A DNA stretch of 48,049 nt from DTLC01 sp964555645 (GTDB lineage Bacteria; Verrucomicrobiota; Verrucomicrobiia; Limisphaerales; DTLC01): assembly GCA_964555645.1 (NCBI GenBank), contig CAZKTA010000022.1:1-48049 (forward strand). Reading direction: 5' to 3'. The notes below the pieces were generated by a model that was not told the origin of the DNA, did not search any database, and saw only the letters and a program-made list of their open reading frames with translations. A program made the translations under genes and the position numbers. Positions 17,187 through 25,727 of this stretch are shown here, piece after piece. Positions within the stretch are counted from its first letter, which is position 1. Each line of letters begins with the position of its first letter.

Positions 17187-18479
17187 TCACGCCGTTGCAG
17201 CCAATGCTTGGTCAAGGTCGGCTAGGATATCGTCTATGTTTTCCAAGCCGATGCTAAGCCGGACAAGGTCGGGTGTAATACCCGCGGCACGTTGCTGTTG
17301 TTCTGTGAGTTGCGAATGCGTTGTTGTAGCCGGGTGAATGGCGAGGCTTTTCGCGTCACCTACATTCGCCAGGTGCGAGATAAGCTTAAGCGAATCAATA
17401 AATTTTGCGCCTGCGGCCTTACCGCCTTTGATGCCAAACACGACAATCGAACCGCCTTTGCCACGTAGATACTTGAGATTGAGCTTGTACATTGGGTCAG
17501 TTTTAAGCCCGGGATACCTGACCCAACCAACCTGCGGGTGGTCTTTGAGGAATTGCGCAACAGCAAGTGAATTTTCGCAGTGCCGTTCGATTCGCAACGG
17601 TAACGTTTCAATGCCCTGCAAAAAGATCCACGCGTTGTCAGGCGATATACATGCGCCCAAATTACGCAATGGCACCGTGCGCATACGCAGAATGAACGCA
17701 AGCGGTTTGAGCTCTGCTGGTAGGTCATGCCCCCAGCGCAACCCGTGATAGGATGTGTCTGGCACGTCATACAACGGGTGTTTACCTGCCGCCCAGTTAA
17801 ATTTGCCGCCGTCAACCACAACACCGCCGATACCGGTGCCGTGCCCACCAAGCCATTTTGTGAGCGAGTGCACCACAATATCTGCCCCAAACTCAAGCGG
17901 CCGTGTCAGGTACGGTGTTGAAAACGTCGAGTCAACAATCAGCGGCAGGCCACGTGCATGTGCAATGTTTGCTACTGCCTCAATGTCGGTCACCTCTAGA
18001 GCCGGGTTCGACACAGATTCGCAGAACAACGCGCGTGTATTGCTGTCAATTGCGCGTGCGAAGTTTTCGGGGTCGTTTGAATCAACAAATTTCACCTTTA
18101 TGCCCAACGTGGGCAGGATGTCGTTGAACTGTGTATATGTGCCGCCATACAAATTACGGGCTGAGACAATGTTGTCACCGGCTTGTGCAAGATTGATGAT
18201 GGTGTAGAAAATTGCGCTTGTGCCAGAGGCAACCGCAAGGCCGCCTTGCGCGGGTGCGCCTTCAAGCAGCGCAACGCGTTTTTCGAGCACCTCGACAGTC
18301 GGGTTTGTCAGACGCGAATAAATGTACCCAAACTCTTCAAGTGCAAACAGCTTGGCTGCGTGTTCAGTGCTACGAAACACATACGAACTTGTCCGATGCA
18401 CAGGCACCGCACGTGCCAGTGTTGTTGGGTCCGGCTGCGCACCGCCATGCAAACAAATTGTCTCGAATTTCATTGGCAC
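17187..18479 (-). CDS. metY: O-acetylhomoserine sulfhydrylase (aminocarboxypropyltransferase)
   Basis: A 430-residue Cys/Met-metabolism PLP enzyme. The PLP lysine is Lys208 in VVHSLTKWLGGHG. Other marks are the N-terminal FETICLHGGAQPDP, YSRLTNPTVEVLE, and LFCESVSNPALEVTD with VDSTFSTPYL. The length and the ETICLHGG start fit the MetY group (direct sulfhydrylation of O-acetylhomoserine to homocysteine) rather than the shorter cystathionine synthases. The neighbour metX makes its substrate, and ahcY and metK lie upstream. A motif about 20 bp before the start is shared with ahcY (see separate entry). Confidence 0.95.
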   Translation of the reverse strand: MPMKFETICLHGGAQPDPTTLARAVPVHRTSSYVFRSTEHAAKLFALEEFGYIYSRLTNPTVEVLEKRVALLEGAPAQGGLAVASGTSAIFYTIINLAQAGDNIVSARNLYGGTYTQFNDILPTLGIKVKFVDSNDPENFARAIDSNTRALFCESVSNPALEVTDIEAVANIAHARGLPLIVDSTFSTPYLTRPLEFGADIVVHSLTKWLGGHGTGIGGVVVDGGKFNWAAGKHPLYDVPDTSYHGLRWGHDLPAELKPLAFILRMRTVPLRNLGACISPDNAWIFLQGIETLPLRIERHCENSLAVAQFLKDHPQVGWVRYPGLKTDPMYKLNLKYLRGKGGSIVVFGIKGGKAAGAKFIDSLKLISHLANVGDAKSLAIHPATTTHSQLTEQQQRAAGITPDLVRLSIGLENIDDILADLDQALAATA

Positions 18480-18498
18480 AATATCCGATTTGTTGTTT

Positions 18499-18512
18499 AG
18501 CGAATCGGTTTA
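18499..18512 (-). promoter_or_regulatory. Motif copy upstream of metY shared with ahcY
   Basis: The plus-strand sequence AGCGAATCGGTTTA at 18499-18512 lies 20-33 bp before the metY start codon. A copy differing at one base (AGCGATTCGGTTTA) lies just upstream of ahcY at 20074-20087. Similarity continues with TT[T/C] on the left. Its position suggests a shared operator or RNA element in the methionine/SAM cluster; function is inferred only from position. Confidence 0.35.
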
Positions 18513-18568
18513 GACGCCCTACCCTACGCGCTTGACACGGAGTTGTTTGAGTGGCTCCGGCCCGTGCT

Positions 18569-20071
18569 TTAGTACCTGTAATGCTCGGGTTTGAACGGAC
18601 CGTCAACCGGTACACCGATATAGTCAGCCTGTTTCTTGGTCAATTTCGTCAATTTGACACCCAACTTGTCCAAGTGCAACCGCGCGACTTCTTCATCGAG
18701 TTTCTTCGGTAATCTGTACACGCCGACCTTGTATGTGTTTCTGTTTTTCCACAGATCAATCAACGCAAGGCATTGATTTGTGAAGCTGTTGCTCATGACA
18801 AAGCTGGGGTGGCCCTCGCCACAGCCGAGGTTTACCAGTCTGCCTTCTGCGAGCAAATAAATGCTGCGTCCGTTGGGCAGGTCGTACCGATCAACCTGCG
18901 GTTTGATGTTAACCTTTCTGACACCAGGTGCATTATTGAGTCGGTCAACCTGAATTTCGTTGTCGAAATGCCCTATGTTGCAAAGGATCGCCTCGTCTTT
19001 CATCTGCATTATGTGCTCGAGCGTGATCACGTCACAACAGCCGGTTGCTGTCACGTAAATGTCTGCGCGGCCGAGTGTATCCTCGATTGTTGTCACCTCG
19101 TACCCTTCCATCGCAGCCTGCAGCGCGTTGATAGGGTCAATCTCAGTCACGATCACGCGACAGCCGAATGCACGTAAACTTTGTGCGCTACCCTTTCCAA
19201 CATCGCCGTACCCACACACGACAGCCGTTTTACCGGCCAGCATCACGCCCAGCGCGCGTTTAAGGCCGTCGGCAAGTGACTCACGACACCCGTACAAGTT
19301 GTCGAATTTGGATTTTGTGACCGAGTCATTTACGTTTATTGCTGGCACAAGCAGTTTGCCGGCCTCGAGCATTTGGTAAAGCCGGTGCACGCCCGTGGTT
19401 GTTTCCTCAGACACGCCTTTCCATTCTTTGACAGCTTGTGTAAACCATCCGGGACGCTCCTTTGCACATCGTTTGAGCAGGTTTTTTATGATCGCAACTT
19501 CGCGGTTGTCGCTCGGTGTATTGACCCAGTTATCACCATGCTCCATCTGGTATCCTTTATGCATGAGCAACGTTGCGTCTCCGCCATCGTCAACAATCAA
19601 TTGGGGACCTTTCCCCCCGGGATGAGTAAGTGCGGCTAGTGTAAACTCCCAATATTCCTCTAGCGATTCGCCCTTGTAAGCAAATACAGGTACACCACGC
19701 TTTGCAATTGCTGCTGCAGCCTGGTCTTGTGTGGAAAAGATATTGCAGCTCGCCCACCGCACCGAAGCGCCCAGCTCAAGCAACGTCTCGATCAACACAG
19801 CAGTCTCAACCGTCATGTGCAACGAACCCGTTATGCGAACACCAGCAAGAGGTTTTTCCGGACCGTATTTGGCGCGCACAGCCATCAAGCCGGGCATCTC
19901 GCGTTCGGCTACCTCGATTTCGCGCCGGCCAAGCTCGGCAAGTGAAATGTCTTTGACGTAGTAATCCGGTGTCCGTTCAGTGTCGAGTTCGGCCTCAGGC
20001 TTGCGCGCTGCTCGGGTGCAGCTGCTGTGCCTACGGACAGGTTTAGTTTTCGATTCAGTTTTGGATTTCAT
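18569..20071 (-). CDS. ahcY: Adenosylhomocysteinase (SAH hydrolase)
   Basis: A 500-residue NAD-dependent enzyme that splits S-adenosylhomocysteine into homocysteine and adenosine, relieving product inhibition of methyltransferases. Visible marks are VRITGSLHMTVETAVLIETL, the NAD loop VVCGYGDVGKGSAQSLRAFG, VTEIDPINALQAAMEGYEV, and the C-terminal FKPEHYRY ending. NVNDSVTKSKFDNLYGCRES supplies the catalytic Lys/Asp/Asn region. The N-terminus has about 35 extra basic residues compared with usual members. The gene starts 70 bp after the metK stop. The homocysteine product joins that from MetY. Confidence 0.97.
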   Translation of the reverse strand: MKSKTESKTKPVRRHSSCTRAARKPEAELDTERTPDYYVKDISLAELGRREIEVAEREMPGLMAVRAKYGPEKPLAGVRITGSLHMTVETAVLIETLLELGASVRWASCNIFSTQDQAAAAIAKRGVPVFAYKGESLEEYWEFTLAALTHPGGKGPQLIVDDGGDATLLMHKGYQMEHGDNWVNTPSDNREVAIIKNLLKRCAKERPGWFTQAVKEWKGVSEETTTGVHRLYQMLEAGKLLVPAINVNDSVTKSKFDNLYGCRESLADGLKRALGVMLAGKTAVVCGYGDVGKGSAQSLRAFGCRVIVTEIDPINALQAAMEGYEVTTIEDTLGRADIYVTATGCCDVITLEHIMQMKDEAILCNIGHFDNEIQVDRLNNAPGVRKVNIKPQVDRYDLPNGRSIYLLAEGRLVNLGCGEGHPSFVMSNSFTNQCLALIDLWKNRNTYKVGVYRLPKKLDEEVARLHLDKLGVKLTKLTKKQADYIGVPVDGPFKPEHYRY

Positions 20072-20073
20072 TC

Positions 20074-20087
20074 AGCGATTCGGTTTA
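20074..20087 (-). promoter_or_regulatory. Motif copy upstream of ahcY shared with metY
   Basis: AGCGATTCGGTTTA on the plus strand, 3-16 bp before the ahcY start codon, so it would cover the ribosome-binding region of the ahcY message. It matches the copy before metY (18499-18512) at 13 of 14 bases. A short perfect hairpin (CGCTT-TCC-AAGCG on the minus strand) also lies between metK and ahcY. Confidence 0.35.
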
Positions 20088-20141
20088 ACTTTGTTTTGTG
20101 TTGCCTCCCCGCCGCTTGGAAAGCGTACTACTGACGGTCTT

Positions 20142-21347
20142 TCAGCTTAACTTAAGTGCGCGTTTCAGTTCTTCAACCTTGTCGCATCGTTCCCACGTCA
20201 GATCGGGATCGTCTTTCCCGAAATGCCCGTAATTTGTTGTTTTACTGTAGATTGGGCGCAACAGGTCGAGCTGTTTGATAATGTCAGCTGGCTTAAAACT
20301 AAACACTTTCTGCACAGCTGCTTCTATCATCTCGTCTGTGACTCCGTCGATTGCAGTGCCGAATGTGTTGACGCACAAGCTAACCGGCTCGGGATAACCA
20401 ATCGCATACGCAAATTGAATCTCGACTGTGGAGGCTATACCGGCTGCTACAATGTTTTTCGCCACGTACCGCCCCATGTACGCCGCGCTTCGGTCAACCT
20501 TTGTCGGATCCTTACCACTGAAACACCCACCACCGTGCCGTGCCATGCCGCCGTACGTATCAACTATTATCTTGCGCCCTGTCAGACCAGTGTCGCCCTC
20601 TGGCCCGCCGATGACAAATTTGCCAGTCGGATTAACCAAGTATGTTGTTTTCTCGTCCAGCATTTCAGGCGGTAAGGTTTTCTTAATTACCTCTTGAATG
20701 ATGAAGTCGCGGATTTCTGAATGTTTCACATTTGGGGTGTGCTGGGTCGAAACCACAACGTTCGTTATCCGCACGGGCTTACCGTCTTCATACAGAACTG
20801 ACACCTGCGACTTTGAGTCCGGGCGCAACCACTGTACTTTGCCTGCCCTACGTATCTCGCTTAACCGCCTGCATAACCTGTGCGCAAACATGATCGGCGC
20901 GGGCATCAACTCGGGTGTCTCGTCGGTTGCATACCCGAACATCAGGCCTTGGTCGCCTGCACCTTGTTCAGCTGTTGCCTTGCCCTCGGCCGCGCGAGCA
21001 TCCACCCCTTGCGCAATATCTCCACTCTGGCCGGTTATTGCGTTGATTATAAACACACGATCCGCATGAAACACATCGTCATCATTTGTGTAGCCTATGT
21101 GCCGGATCGTGTCGCGGGCGATCCGGTTGTAATCGAGCTTTGCCTTGGTTGTGATCTCACCGCCAACAACAACAAGGTTGCTCTTGACGTACGTTTCACA
21201 CGCTACCCGGCTGTATTTATCTTGAGCAAGACATGCGTCCAAAACCGCATCTGAAATAGCGTCACAGACCTTGTCAGGGTGACCTTCACCGACCGACTCG
21301 GACGCAAAAATGAACCTTTTACGTGGGTAATGAATTTGGTTTTTCAC
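20142..21347 (-). CDS. metK: S-adenosylmethionine synthase
   Basis: A 401-residue enzyme making SAM from methionine and ATP. Signature elements are FASESVGEGHPDKVCD at the N-terminus, the hexapeptide-containing GAGDQGLMFGYATDETPE, and the P-loop-like GGMARHGGGCFSGKDPTKVD. ITGQSGDIAQGVD is also typical. The start is GTG at 21347. A promoter with -10 TATCAT at 21373-21378 leaves only about 20 nt of leader, too short for a SAM riboswitch. It heads the metK-ahcY-metY-metX run and diverges from the ArsR-methyltransferase regulator. Confidence 0.97.
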   Translation of the reverse strand: MKNQIHYPRKRFIFASESVGEGHPDKVCDAISDAVLDACLAQDKYSRVACETYVKSNLVVVGGEITTKAKLDYNRIARDTIRHIGYTNDDDVFHADRVFIINAITGQSGDIAQGVDARAAEGKATAEQGAGDQGLMFGYATDETPELMPAPIMFAHRLCRRLSEIRRAGKVQWLRPDSKSQVSVLYEDGKPVRITNVVVSTQHTPNVKHSEIRDFIIQEVIKKTLPPEMLDEKTTYLVNPTGKFVIGGPEGDTGLTGRKIIVDTYGGMARHGGGCFSGKDPTKVDRSAAYMGRYVAKNIVAAGIASTVEIQFAYAIGYPEPVSLCVNTFGTAIDGVTDEMIEAAVQKVFSFKPADIIKQLDLLRPIYSKTTNYGHFGKDDPDLTWERCDKVEELKRALKLS

Positions 21348-21354
21348 TTTCGTA

Positions 21355-21382
21355 TTGACTTATCTTGATTTGATGATATCAG
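21355..21382 (+). promoter_or_regulatory. Predicted promoter of the ArsR-methyltransferase regulator
   Basis: TTGACT at 21355-21360 and TATCAG at 21377-21382 are separated by 16 bp. The start codon is at 21441. The spacer is occupied by the imperfect palindrome at 21361-21378, which fits negative autoregulation. Confidence 0.4.
21361..21378. promoter_or_regulatory. Imperfect palindrome, candidate operator of the divergent regulator
   Basis: TATCTTGA-TT-TGATGATA; the half-sites match at 6 of 8 positions. It lies in the spacer of the predicted plus-strand promoter and covers the -10 of the minus-strand metK promoter, so one bound dimer could block both. ArsR-family dimers usually bind such inverted repeats. 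Confidence 0.45.
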
Positions 21383-21400
21383 CAGGCAAAAAATCGTCAA
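21373..21400 (-). promoter_or_regulatory. Predicted metK promoter
   Basis: On the minus strand TTGACG (plus 21395-21400) and TATCAT (plus 21373-21378) are separated by 16 bp, a close sigma-70-type match. Transcription would start near 21366, about 20 nt before the metK GTG. Confidence 0.5.
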
Positions 21401-21440
21401 CATGTTTTTGGAACTGAAGCTCGGCCGCTGTGTTTAACGA

Positions 21441-22370
21441 ATGTCTGCGCCTATCAAAACACTCCGTGCGCTTGCTGACCCGACACGGCTGCGGATAATC
21501 GGGTTGCTCGAGCAGGACGAGTTGTCAGTAAAGGAAATCCAGGAGATCACTCGGCTCGGGCAGCCGCGCATTTCGACGCACCTTGGCCTGCTTCAGGAGC
21601 TGGGCATTGTACAGTCGCGTCGCGATGGCAAACACACATTCTACAAACTACTCGAGCAGGAAAGCCCAACGATGCGCGATGCGTTGCAGCTTGCGTTCCG
21701 ATTGGCGCGGCAGTTACCCGAGTCTGATGATGACCAGCTTAATTTGAAGCGCATTCTTGCTCGCCGGCGTGCACAGCAGCAGGTGTATTTTGATCAAGTT
21801 GCAGGTAGGTTCGATCGTGTTTATGGCCCGGGTCGAAGCTGGCAGGCGTTCGGCCAGTTGTTGTTACGGATTTTGCCGCCTTTGGTTGTAGCTGACCTCG
21901 GCTCGGGCGAAGGTTTGCTGAGCGAACTATTGGCGCGCCGATGTAAGAAAGTGATTGCAGTTGATAACTCGGAAAAGATCGTAGCATTCGGCACGGCTAA
22001 GGCGAAAAAGATCGGACTGAAAAACCTCGAGTTCAGGCTCGGCGATTTGCAGGATCCGCCAATTGAGCCGTCGAGTGTTGACCTTGTGATCTTGAGCCAG
22101 GCATTGCACCACGCTGAAGAGCCGGCCAAAGCAATTGCAAATTCATTCAAGATTCTGCGTCCGGGCGGCCAGATCATGATCCTTGACCTGCTCAAACACA
22201 GGTTTACAAAAGCGCACGAGTTATACGGCGACCGTTGGCTTGGATTTGCCGAAAGCGACCTGCATCGCTGGCTCGAAGGCGCGGGATTTAAGAATATCGA
22301 AATCTCGATTGTCGCACGCGAAGAACAACCGCCCCACTTTGCGACCCTCTTTGCCTGCGGGCAGAAATGA
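21441..22370 (+). CDS. ArsR-family regulator fused to SAM methyltransferase-like domain (SahR-like)
   Basis: A 309-residue fusion. Residues about 1-85 are an ArsR winged helix (ALADPTRLRIIGLLEQ; recognition helix LGQPRISTHLGLLQELGIV). Residues about 115-300 are a class I methyltransferase fold with motif I VVADLGSGEGLLSELLA, acidic IAVDNSEKIV and the later LVILSQALHH. No metal-binding CxC motif of arsenic sensors is present. Its divergent position beside metK/ahcY and the palindrome in their shared promoter fit SahR, the SAH-responsive ArsR-family regulator known from Proteobacteria, where the C-terminal domain would sense SAH or SAM rather than methylate. That equivalence is inferred. Confidence 0.85.
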   Translation: MSAPIKTLRALADPTRLRIIGLLEQDELSVKEIQEITRLGQPRISTHLGLLQELGIVQSRRDGKHTFYKLLEQESPTMRDALQLAFRLARQLPESDDDQLNLKRILARRRAQQQVYFDQVAGRFDRVYGPGRSWQAFGQLLLRILPPLVVADLGSGEGLLSELLARRCKKVIAVDNSEKIVAFGTAKAKKIGLKNLEFRLGDLQDPPIEPSSVDLVILSQALHHAEEPAKAIANSFKILRPGGQIMILDLLKHRFTKAHELYGDRWLGFAESDLHRWLEGAGFKNIEISIVAREEQPPHFATLFACGQK

Positions 22371-22383
22371 CGTGTCGCCAAGG

Positions 22384-22426
22384 GTGGTTGTGTTGCTCAG
22401 CAGGCTGTTTTTACTAATCCAACCAC
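22384..22426. other. Inverted repeat between convergent genes
   Basis: GTGGTTG at 22384-22390 pairs with CAACCAC at 22420-22426, in the 63-bp spacer between the ArsR fusion and the radical SAM gene, and encloses a GCTGTTTTT stretch. It may serve as a weak bidirectional 3' end. Confidence 0.3.
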
Positions 22427-22433
22427 TGGACCA

Positions 22434-23750
22434 TTAGGTCCAGACACCGGGAATTTTTCCGCTGCAGAACTTGCACTTGCCATCCACAATATCAAACTGT
22501 GTGACTGCGAAAATATCGCGTTTAACAACGGTTTTTTTGCAATTCTGGCACCAAGTTGTGCCTGCGTCTTCCAGCCCGGGCACATTACCGATGTACACAT
22601 AGTGCAAGCCTTCATCACGTGCGACCTGGCGCGCTTTAAGCAGCGTTTCAACAGGTGTGGGTGGCAGATGCTTCAGTTTGTATTGTGGGTGGAACCGCGA
22701 GAAATGCAATGGTATGTCCGACCCGAGCTCGCGTGCTATCCAGGCGCACATCTTGCGAATTGTATCGAGGTTATCTGTGTAGGTGGGAACGATCAGGTTG
22801 ACTATCTCAACCCACACGCCGAGTTTCTTTAGCAGTTTGAGCGTGTCCAAGATCGGTTGTAACCGGCCCGAGTTAAGGCGTTTGTACACGTCATCGTCGA
22901 ATCCTTTCAGGTCAACATGTGCACCGTCAACAAACTGGTACAAATCGCGGGCTGCGCCCTCGTTTATCGAGCCGCATGTGACCATGATGTTTCGCAATTT
23001 GCGTTCGCGTGCAATCTTACAACAGTCCTGCGCATATTCGTAGAATGCGATAGGCTCGGTGTACGTGTACGAAATTGACGGACAACCAAGTGCTTCTGTC
23101 ACAGCAACGACGTCTTCGGGGAACAAACTCGCGCGTGCCAATTGCGCAGACGTAAGAAAGGCTGGCAAAGGCGGTTTAAGCCGCAATTCATCGCCACGCG
23201 GATCTTTTGTTTCCTCGACCGACCTTTGGGAGATCTCCCAGTTCTGACAGTTCAAACAGCGAAACACACACCCTGCTGTGGCGAGCGAGAATGTCTTTGT
23301 GCCGGGCAAAAAATGGTACAACGGCTTTTTTTCCACAGGGTCAACATGAAACGTGCACGGGTTGCCATACGCCATCGTGTACAATGTGCCGTCGCGATTA
23401 ACCTTGTTCCTGCATCGGCTGCGCTCAGCCGGCGCAAGCATGCAATTGTTCGGACACAGCCTGCATACGACGTTTTTGCCGATCCGTTCATAATGTCTGG
23501 CTTCTTTTACCCAACCGCGTTTCTGCCATAGTGTCCATAAATCATCCTTTGCCGGGCCAGCATCGCTGAGGCGACTTGCGTCTCCGCCCCCAGACCGTAT
23601 CCCTAAAAGCTCTGACAACAACGCACCGGTTGCCGTACCCGCTAAACCGGCCAGTCCAAGCCCGATCGCACCGCGTCGGGTCAGACCGCTACGCACACCG
23701 CTCAGGCGGCGCAGGCCAGTATCGAAATTTTGTTTTCGCAGCAATGTCAT
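22434..23750 (-). CDS. AmmeMemoRadiSam system radical SAM protein with Tat-like signal
   Basis: A 438-residue radical SAM enzyme. The iron-sulfur motif is C161-x3-C165-x2-C168 in AGCVFRCLNCQNWEIS, preceded by further cysteines (CRLCPNNC at 96-103, C113). SISYTYTEPIAFYEY and HVDLKGFDDDVYKRLN are hallmarks of the AmmeMemoRadiSam subfamily. A Cys-rich tail (CQNCKK, CKFC) ends the protein. The ATG at 23750 is preferred to the TTG at 23786. The N-terminus carries LTRRGAIGLGLAGLAGTA at about residues 23-40, a twin-arginine signal, so the folded Fe-S protein is probably exported. The MEMO1-AMMECR1 partner at 10698 also has an export signal. Substrate unknown. Confidence 0.92.
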   Translation of the reverse strand: MTLLRKQNFDTGLRRLSGVRSGLTRRGAIGLGLAGLAGTATGALLSELLGIRSGGGDASRLSDAGPAKDDLWTLWQKRGWVKEARHYERIGKNVVCRLCPNNCMLAPAERSRCRNKVNRDGTLYTMAYGNPCTFHVDPVEKKPLYHFLPGTKTFSLATAGCVFRCLNCQNWEISQRSVEETKDPRGDELRLKPPLPAFLTSAQLARASLFPEDVVAVTEALGCPSISYTYTEPIAFYEYAQDCCKIARERKLRNIMVTCGSINEGAARDLYQFVDGAHVDLKGFDDDVYKRLNSGRLQPILDTLKLLKKLGVWVEIVNLIVPTYTDNLDTIRKMCAWIARELGSDIPLHFSRFHPQYKLKHLPPTPVETLLKARQVARDEGLHYVYIGNVPGLEDAGTTWCQNCKKTVVKRDIFAVTQFDIVDGKCKFCSGKIPGVWT

Positions 23751-24223
23751 CTGGTTCTGTGTCAGTCCGCTTCGGGCTCGGCACAATATACCGCTGGCTG
23801 GCTCGGTATGCCAATTTCAACACGCGGGCCCGATTTACAACATGGCCAATTCTTCATGCGCCATAAGTGGTCGGCAAGACAAGGCTCAGAGGTCAAAGCT
23901 GAACGTTCCGCTCTCACTTTTTCAAGCTCATGGGCCACAGACTAACTCTCACAAAGCTTGTGTCTTCATTGCCAGAGATCTGAGCGTAGTGCGCGTGCGC
24001 TCCCCATCCAATTCAGCAATTTGAGTTCATTCACTGGCGCAGCCACAAGAAAAGACCGCACCACCAAACAACCACCGACTTTTTCAGCACCATGAACGCC
24101 GACCATCATCGCTATGGCACCCGTTGCCTTTTGGCCCGTAAACCAACCTCAATTTACCTTCGTGAATTGGCTGTGGCTAAACCCAGACGCAACTATTTGA
24201 ACGCTTCCTGGCCCTACTCGGAT
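23751..24223. other. Spacer without recognisable gene
   Basis: About 470 bp upstream of the radical SAM gene and downstream of a broken minus-strand gene. No convincing reading frame, RNA or repeat was found; the promoter for the radical SAM gene should be here. Confidence 0.4.
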
Positions 24224-24766
24224 TCATCGGAGTTCACAAGAGCGCCGTGGTAATCCAGCTTTGGCAACCCATTTCAGCACATCTTCATGTTTGAAAGGTG
24301 TTATCTCGCCATTTCTCAAGTTTGCAATTGCAGATTCAACCACAACTGGACAGAGGGTTGGCTCAGCCTTGTGCATCGCCGCCAAAAAACGCGCTAAGAA
24401 ATCCCGTTGTTGCGGTGAAAGGGATCTCAATATCGCTTGCTGCTTCTCGAATGAAGACCCCAAGTAATCAGGAGCAGTTAACAGGGGCAACAAGGCTGAG
24501 GAAATGATGTATCGGCATTCCGGTTTGGTGAGCGCAATGCGAACCAGCCCGGGCGGGTAATAAATGAATCCCTTGAGACTCAGGGCCTGAACTCCCTCGA
24601 TGATCCCACCTTGCGAGTCGAAGTCCTCAATTGTTACCTGGCGCCAATCTTTCCCGTGCAATCACCGCAAGGCTGACTCGCATTCGTTAAAATACGAATC
24701 CACGAGTGCGTTGTCACCGGGGTACGATACGTCGGGAAAAAAACGTTCAAGCTCGTAAAGTAACAT
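24224..24766 (-). pseudogene. DUF6714-like gene interrupted by in-frame TGA
   Basis: From ATG 24766 the minus strand reads MLLYELERFFPDVSYPGDNA and on to FNECESALR, then meets TGA at 24662-24664 (codon 35). It continues in the same frame with LHGKDWRQVTIEDF for 145 more residues to 24224. The parts on both sides belong to one protein: YPGD, the acidic Cys-Glu stretch, GKDWRQV and the later IYYPPGLVRIAL with LSPQQRDFLARFLAAMH resemble DUF6714 proteins of unknown function. The TGA may derive from CGA or TGG. Initiation at the TTG 24661 could still yield the C-terminal 145 residues. No sign of selenocysteine recoding is seen. Confidence 0.55.
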
Positions 24767-24838
24767 AAGCGGCTAATGATTAAACTCAGCGTCTGCTCCC
24801 CCGCACTTACGGGGCTGGCTGCAAGCGCGTCAAGAATC

Positions 24839-25051
24839 TCAGATCTTTCTTCCGCGATCAAGCGCAGTGCGCTGAGGAGGCCAATCATGCGGCCTGGGTT
24901 TGGGCAGTGGCTCGAACTCGGGTCCGGGCATAAATGCTCTGCGTAACGTCTCGGGCAAGTTGGTCAGGTCGCCGATTGCCCGCATGCGCTCGGCCGCGTC
25001 TGTGGGCTCAAACCCTGCACCGGTGAAAGTAACTAACATCCGCACAAACAA
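24839..25051 (-). pseudogene. Possible fragment of a broken soluble protein (archaemetzincin-like?)
   Basis: The minus strand reads FVRMLVTFTGAGFEP then DLTNLPETLRRAFMPG and EFEPLPKPRPHDW before losing character. The pattern of a helical segment followed by FEP-x-P-x-P-x-P-x-DW resembles the N-terminal part of archaemetzincin-type zinc proteases, but the HExxH motif is not present. A second frame from about 24888 looks protein-like (MIGLLSALRLIAEERSEI) and overlaps it. These are probably parts of degraded genes. The assignment is a guess. Confidence 0.25.
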
Positions 25052-25727
25052 ACCAAACGCAGCGCTTCACAATCAAGCCGAATTCTATTCCACAATTTTG
25101 ACCTGGCAAAAGCCATGAATTCAGATCCAGTTACTCCAATTCGTGCACCGCTGGATAATGCATGCTGTGCCAGCATGCACCAACACAAAATGCCTTTTGT
25201 ATTGCTGCTGGTATCGTTTGGGCCATTTTTCCTTACTAGCGCGTTATCGCATTGACGCACCCGCTGAACACAGCAGTGTTGGTCTGTCGCATGTAGTAAA
25301 GGAGATGTCGTAATTTCTGGTTTTGGTGGGCTCGGCAGTTATCTGCCAGATTAGTGTGGGCAATGCTCGAGCGCAATTCGCGCTCACTACCTTTTGGCAA
25401 TGATGCAATTCCAAACGTCACTGGTAGAATAAAGCCGCTATATAATTCATAGGAACGCTCTAGGCTCTGGAATATGCCTTGGCACAATTTGCAGGTGCTG
25501 AGCCGTGGTCCCCGGCAGCCTGTAGACCCCGTAAGGCGTATTGCTCGGTCCTGGCTCTATCACAAACGCAATCGTTTACTCGCGCAACTCACACAGCGGC
25601 TCGAGCTGTCTGTGCGGCTGTGGTCAAAGCCTTGCCCTCCAGTTTGCTGGTAGCTACTAAATTTGTTGGCAACAGGACGGGTCCAAGTAATTTCGCGTAT
25701 GCGAATTACCAACCGTGAGCTAGCCAA
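25052..25727. other. Spacer without recognisable gene
   Basis: About 675 bp upstream of the Mla operon. An 83-residue minus-strand frame (25487-25236) is faintly protein-like but unrecognised and without partners. Nothing else was identified. Confidence 0.35.

Noticed and set aside
21348..21440. SAM or SAH riboswitch upstream of metK
   Set aside because: The predicted transcription start leaves only about 20 nt of leader; no SAM- or SAH-riboswitch pattern was seen.
24662..24664. Selenocysteine at the in-frame TGA
   Set aside because: No selenocysteine-associated gene or SECIS-like stem was recognised nearby, and the family is not known for selenocysteine.
25236..25487. 83-residue minus-strand frame in the Mla upstream spacer
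   Set aside because: Only faintly protein-like, with no family, partner or ribosome-binding site that I can support.
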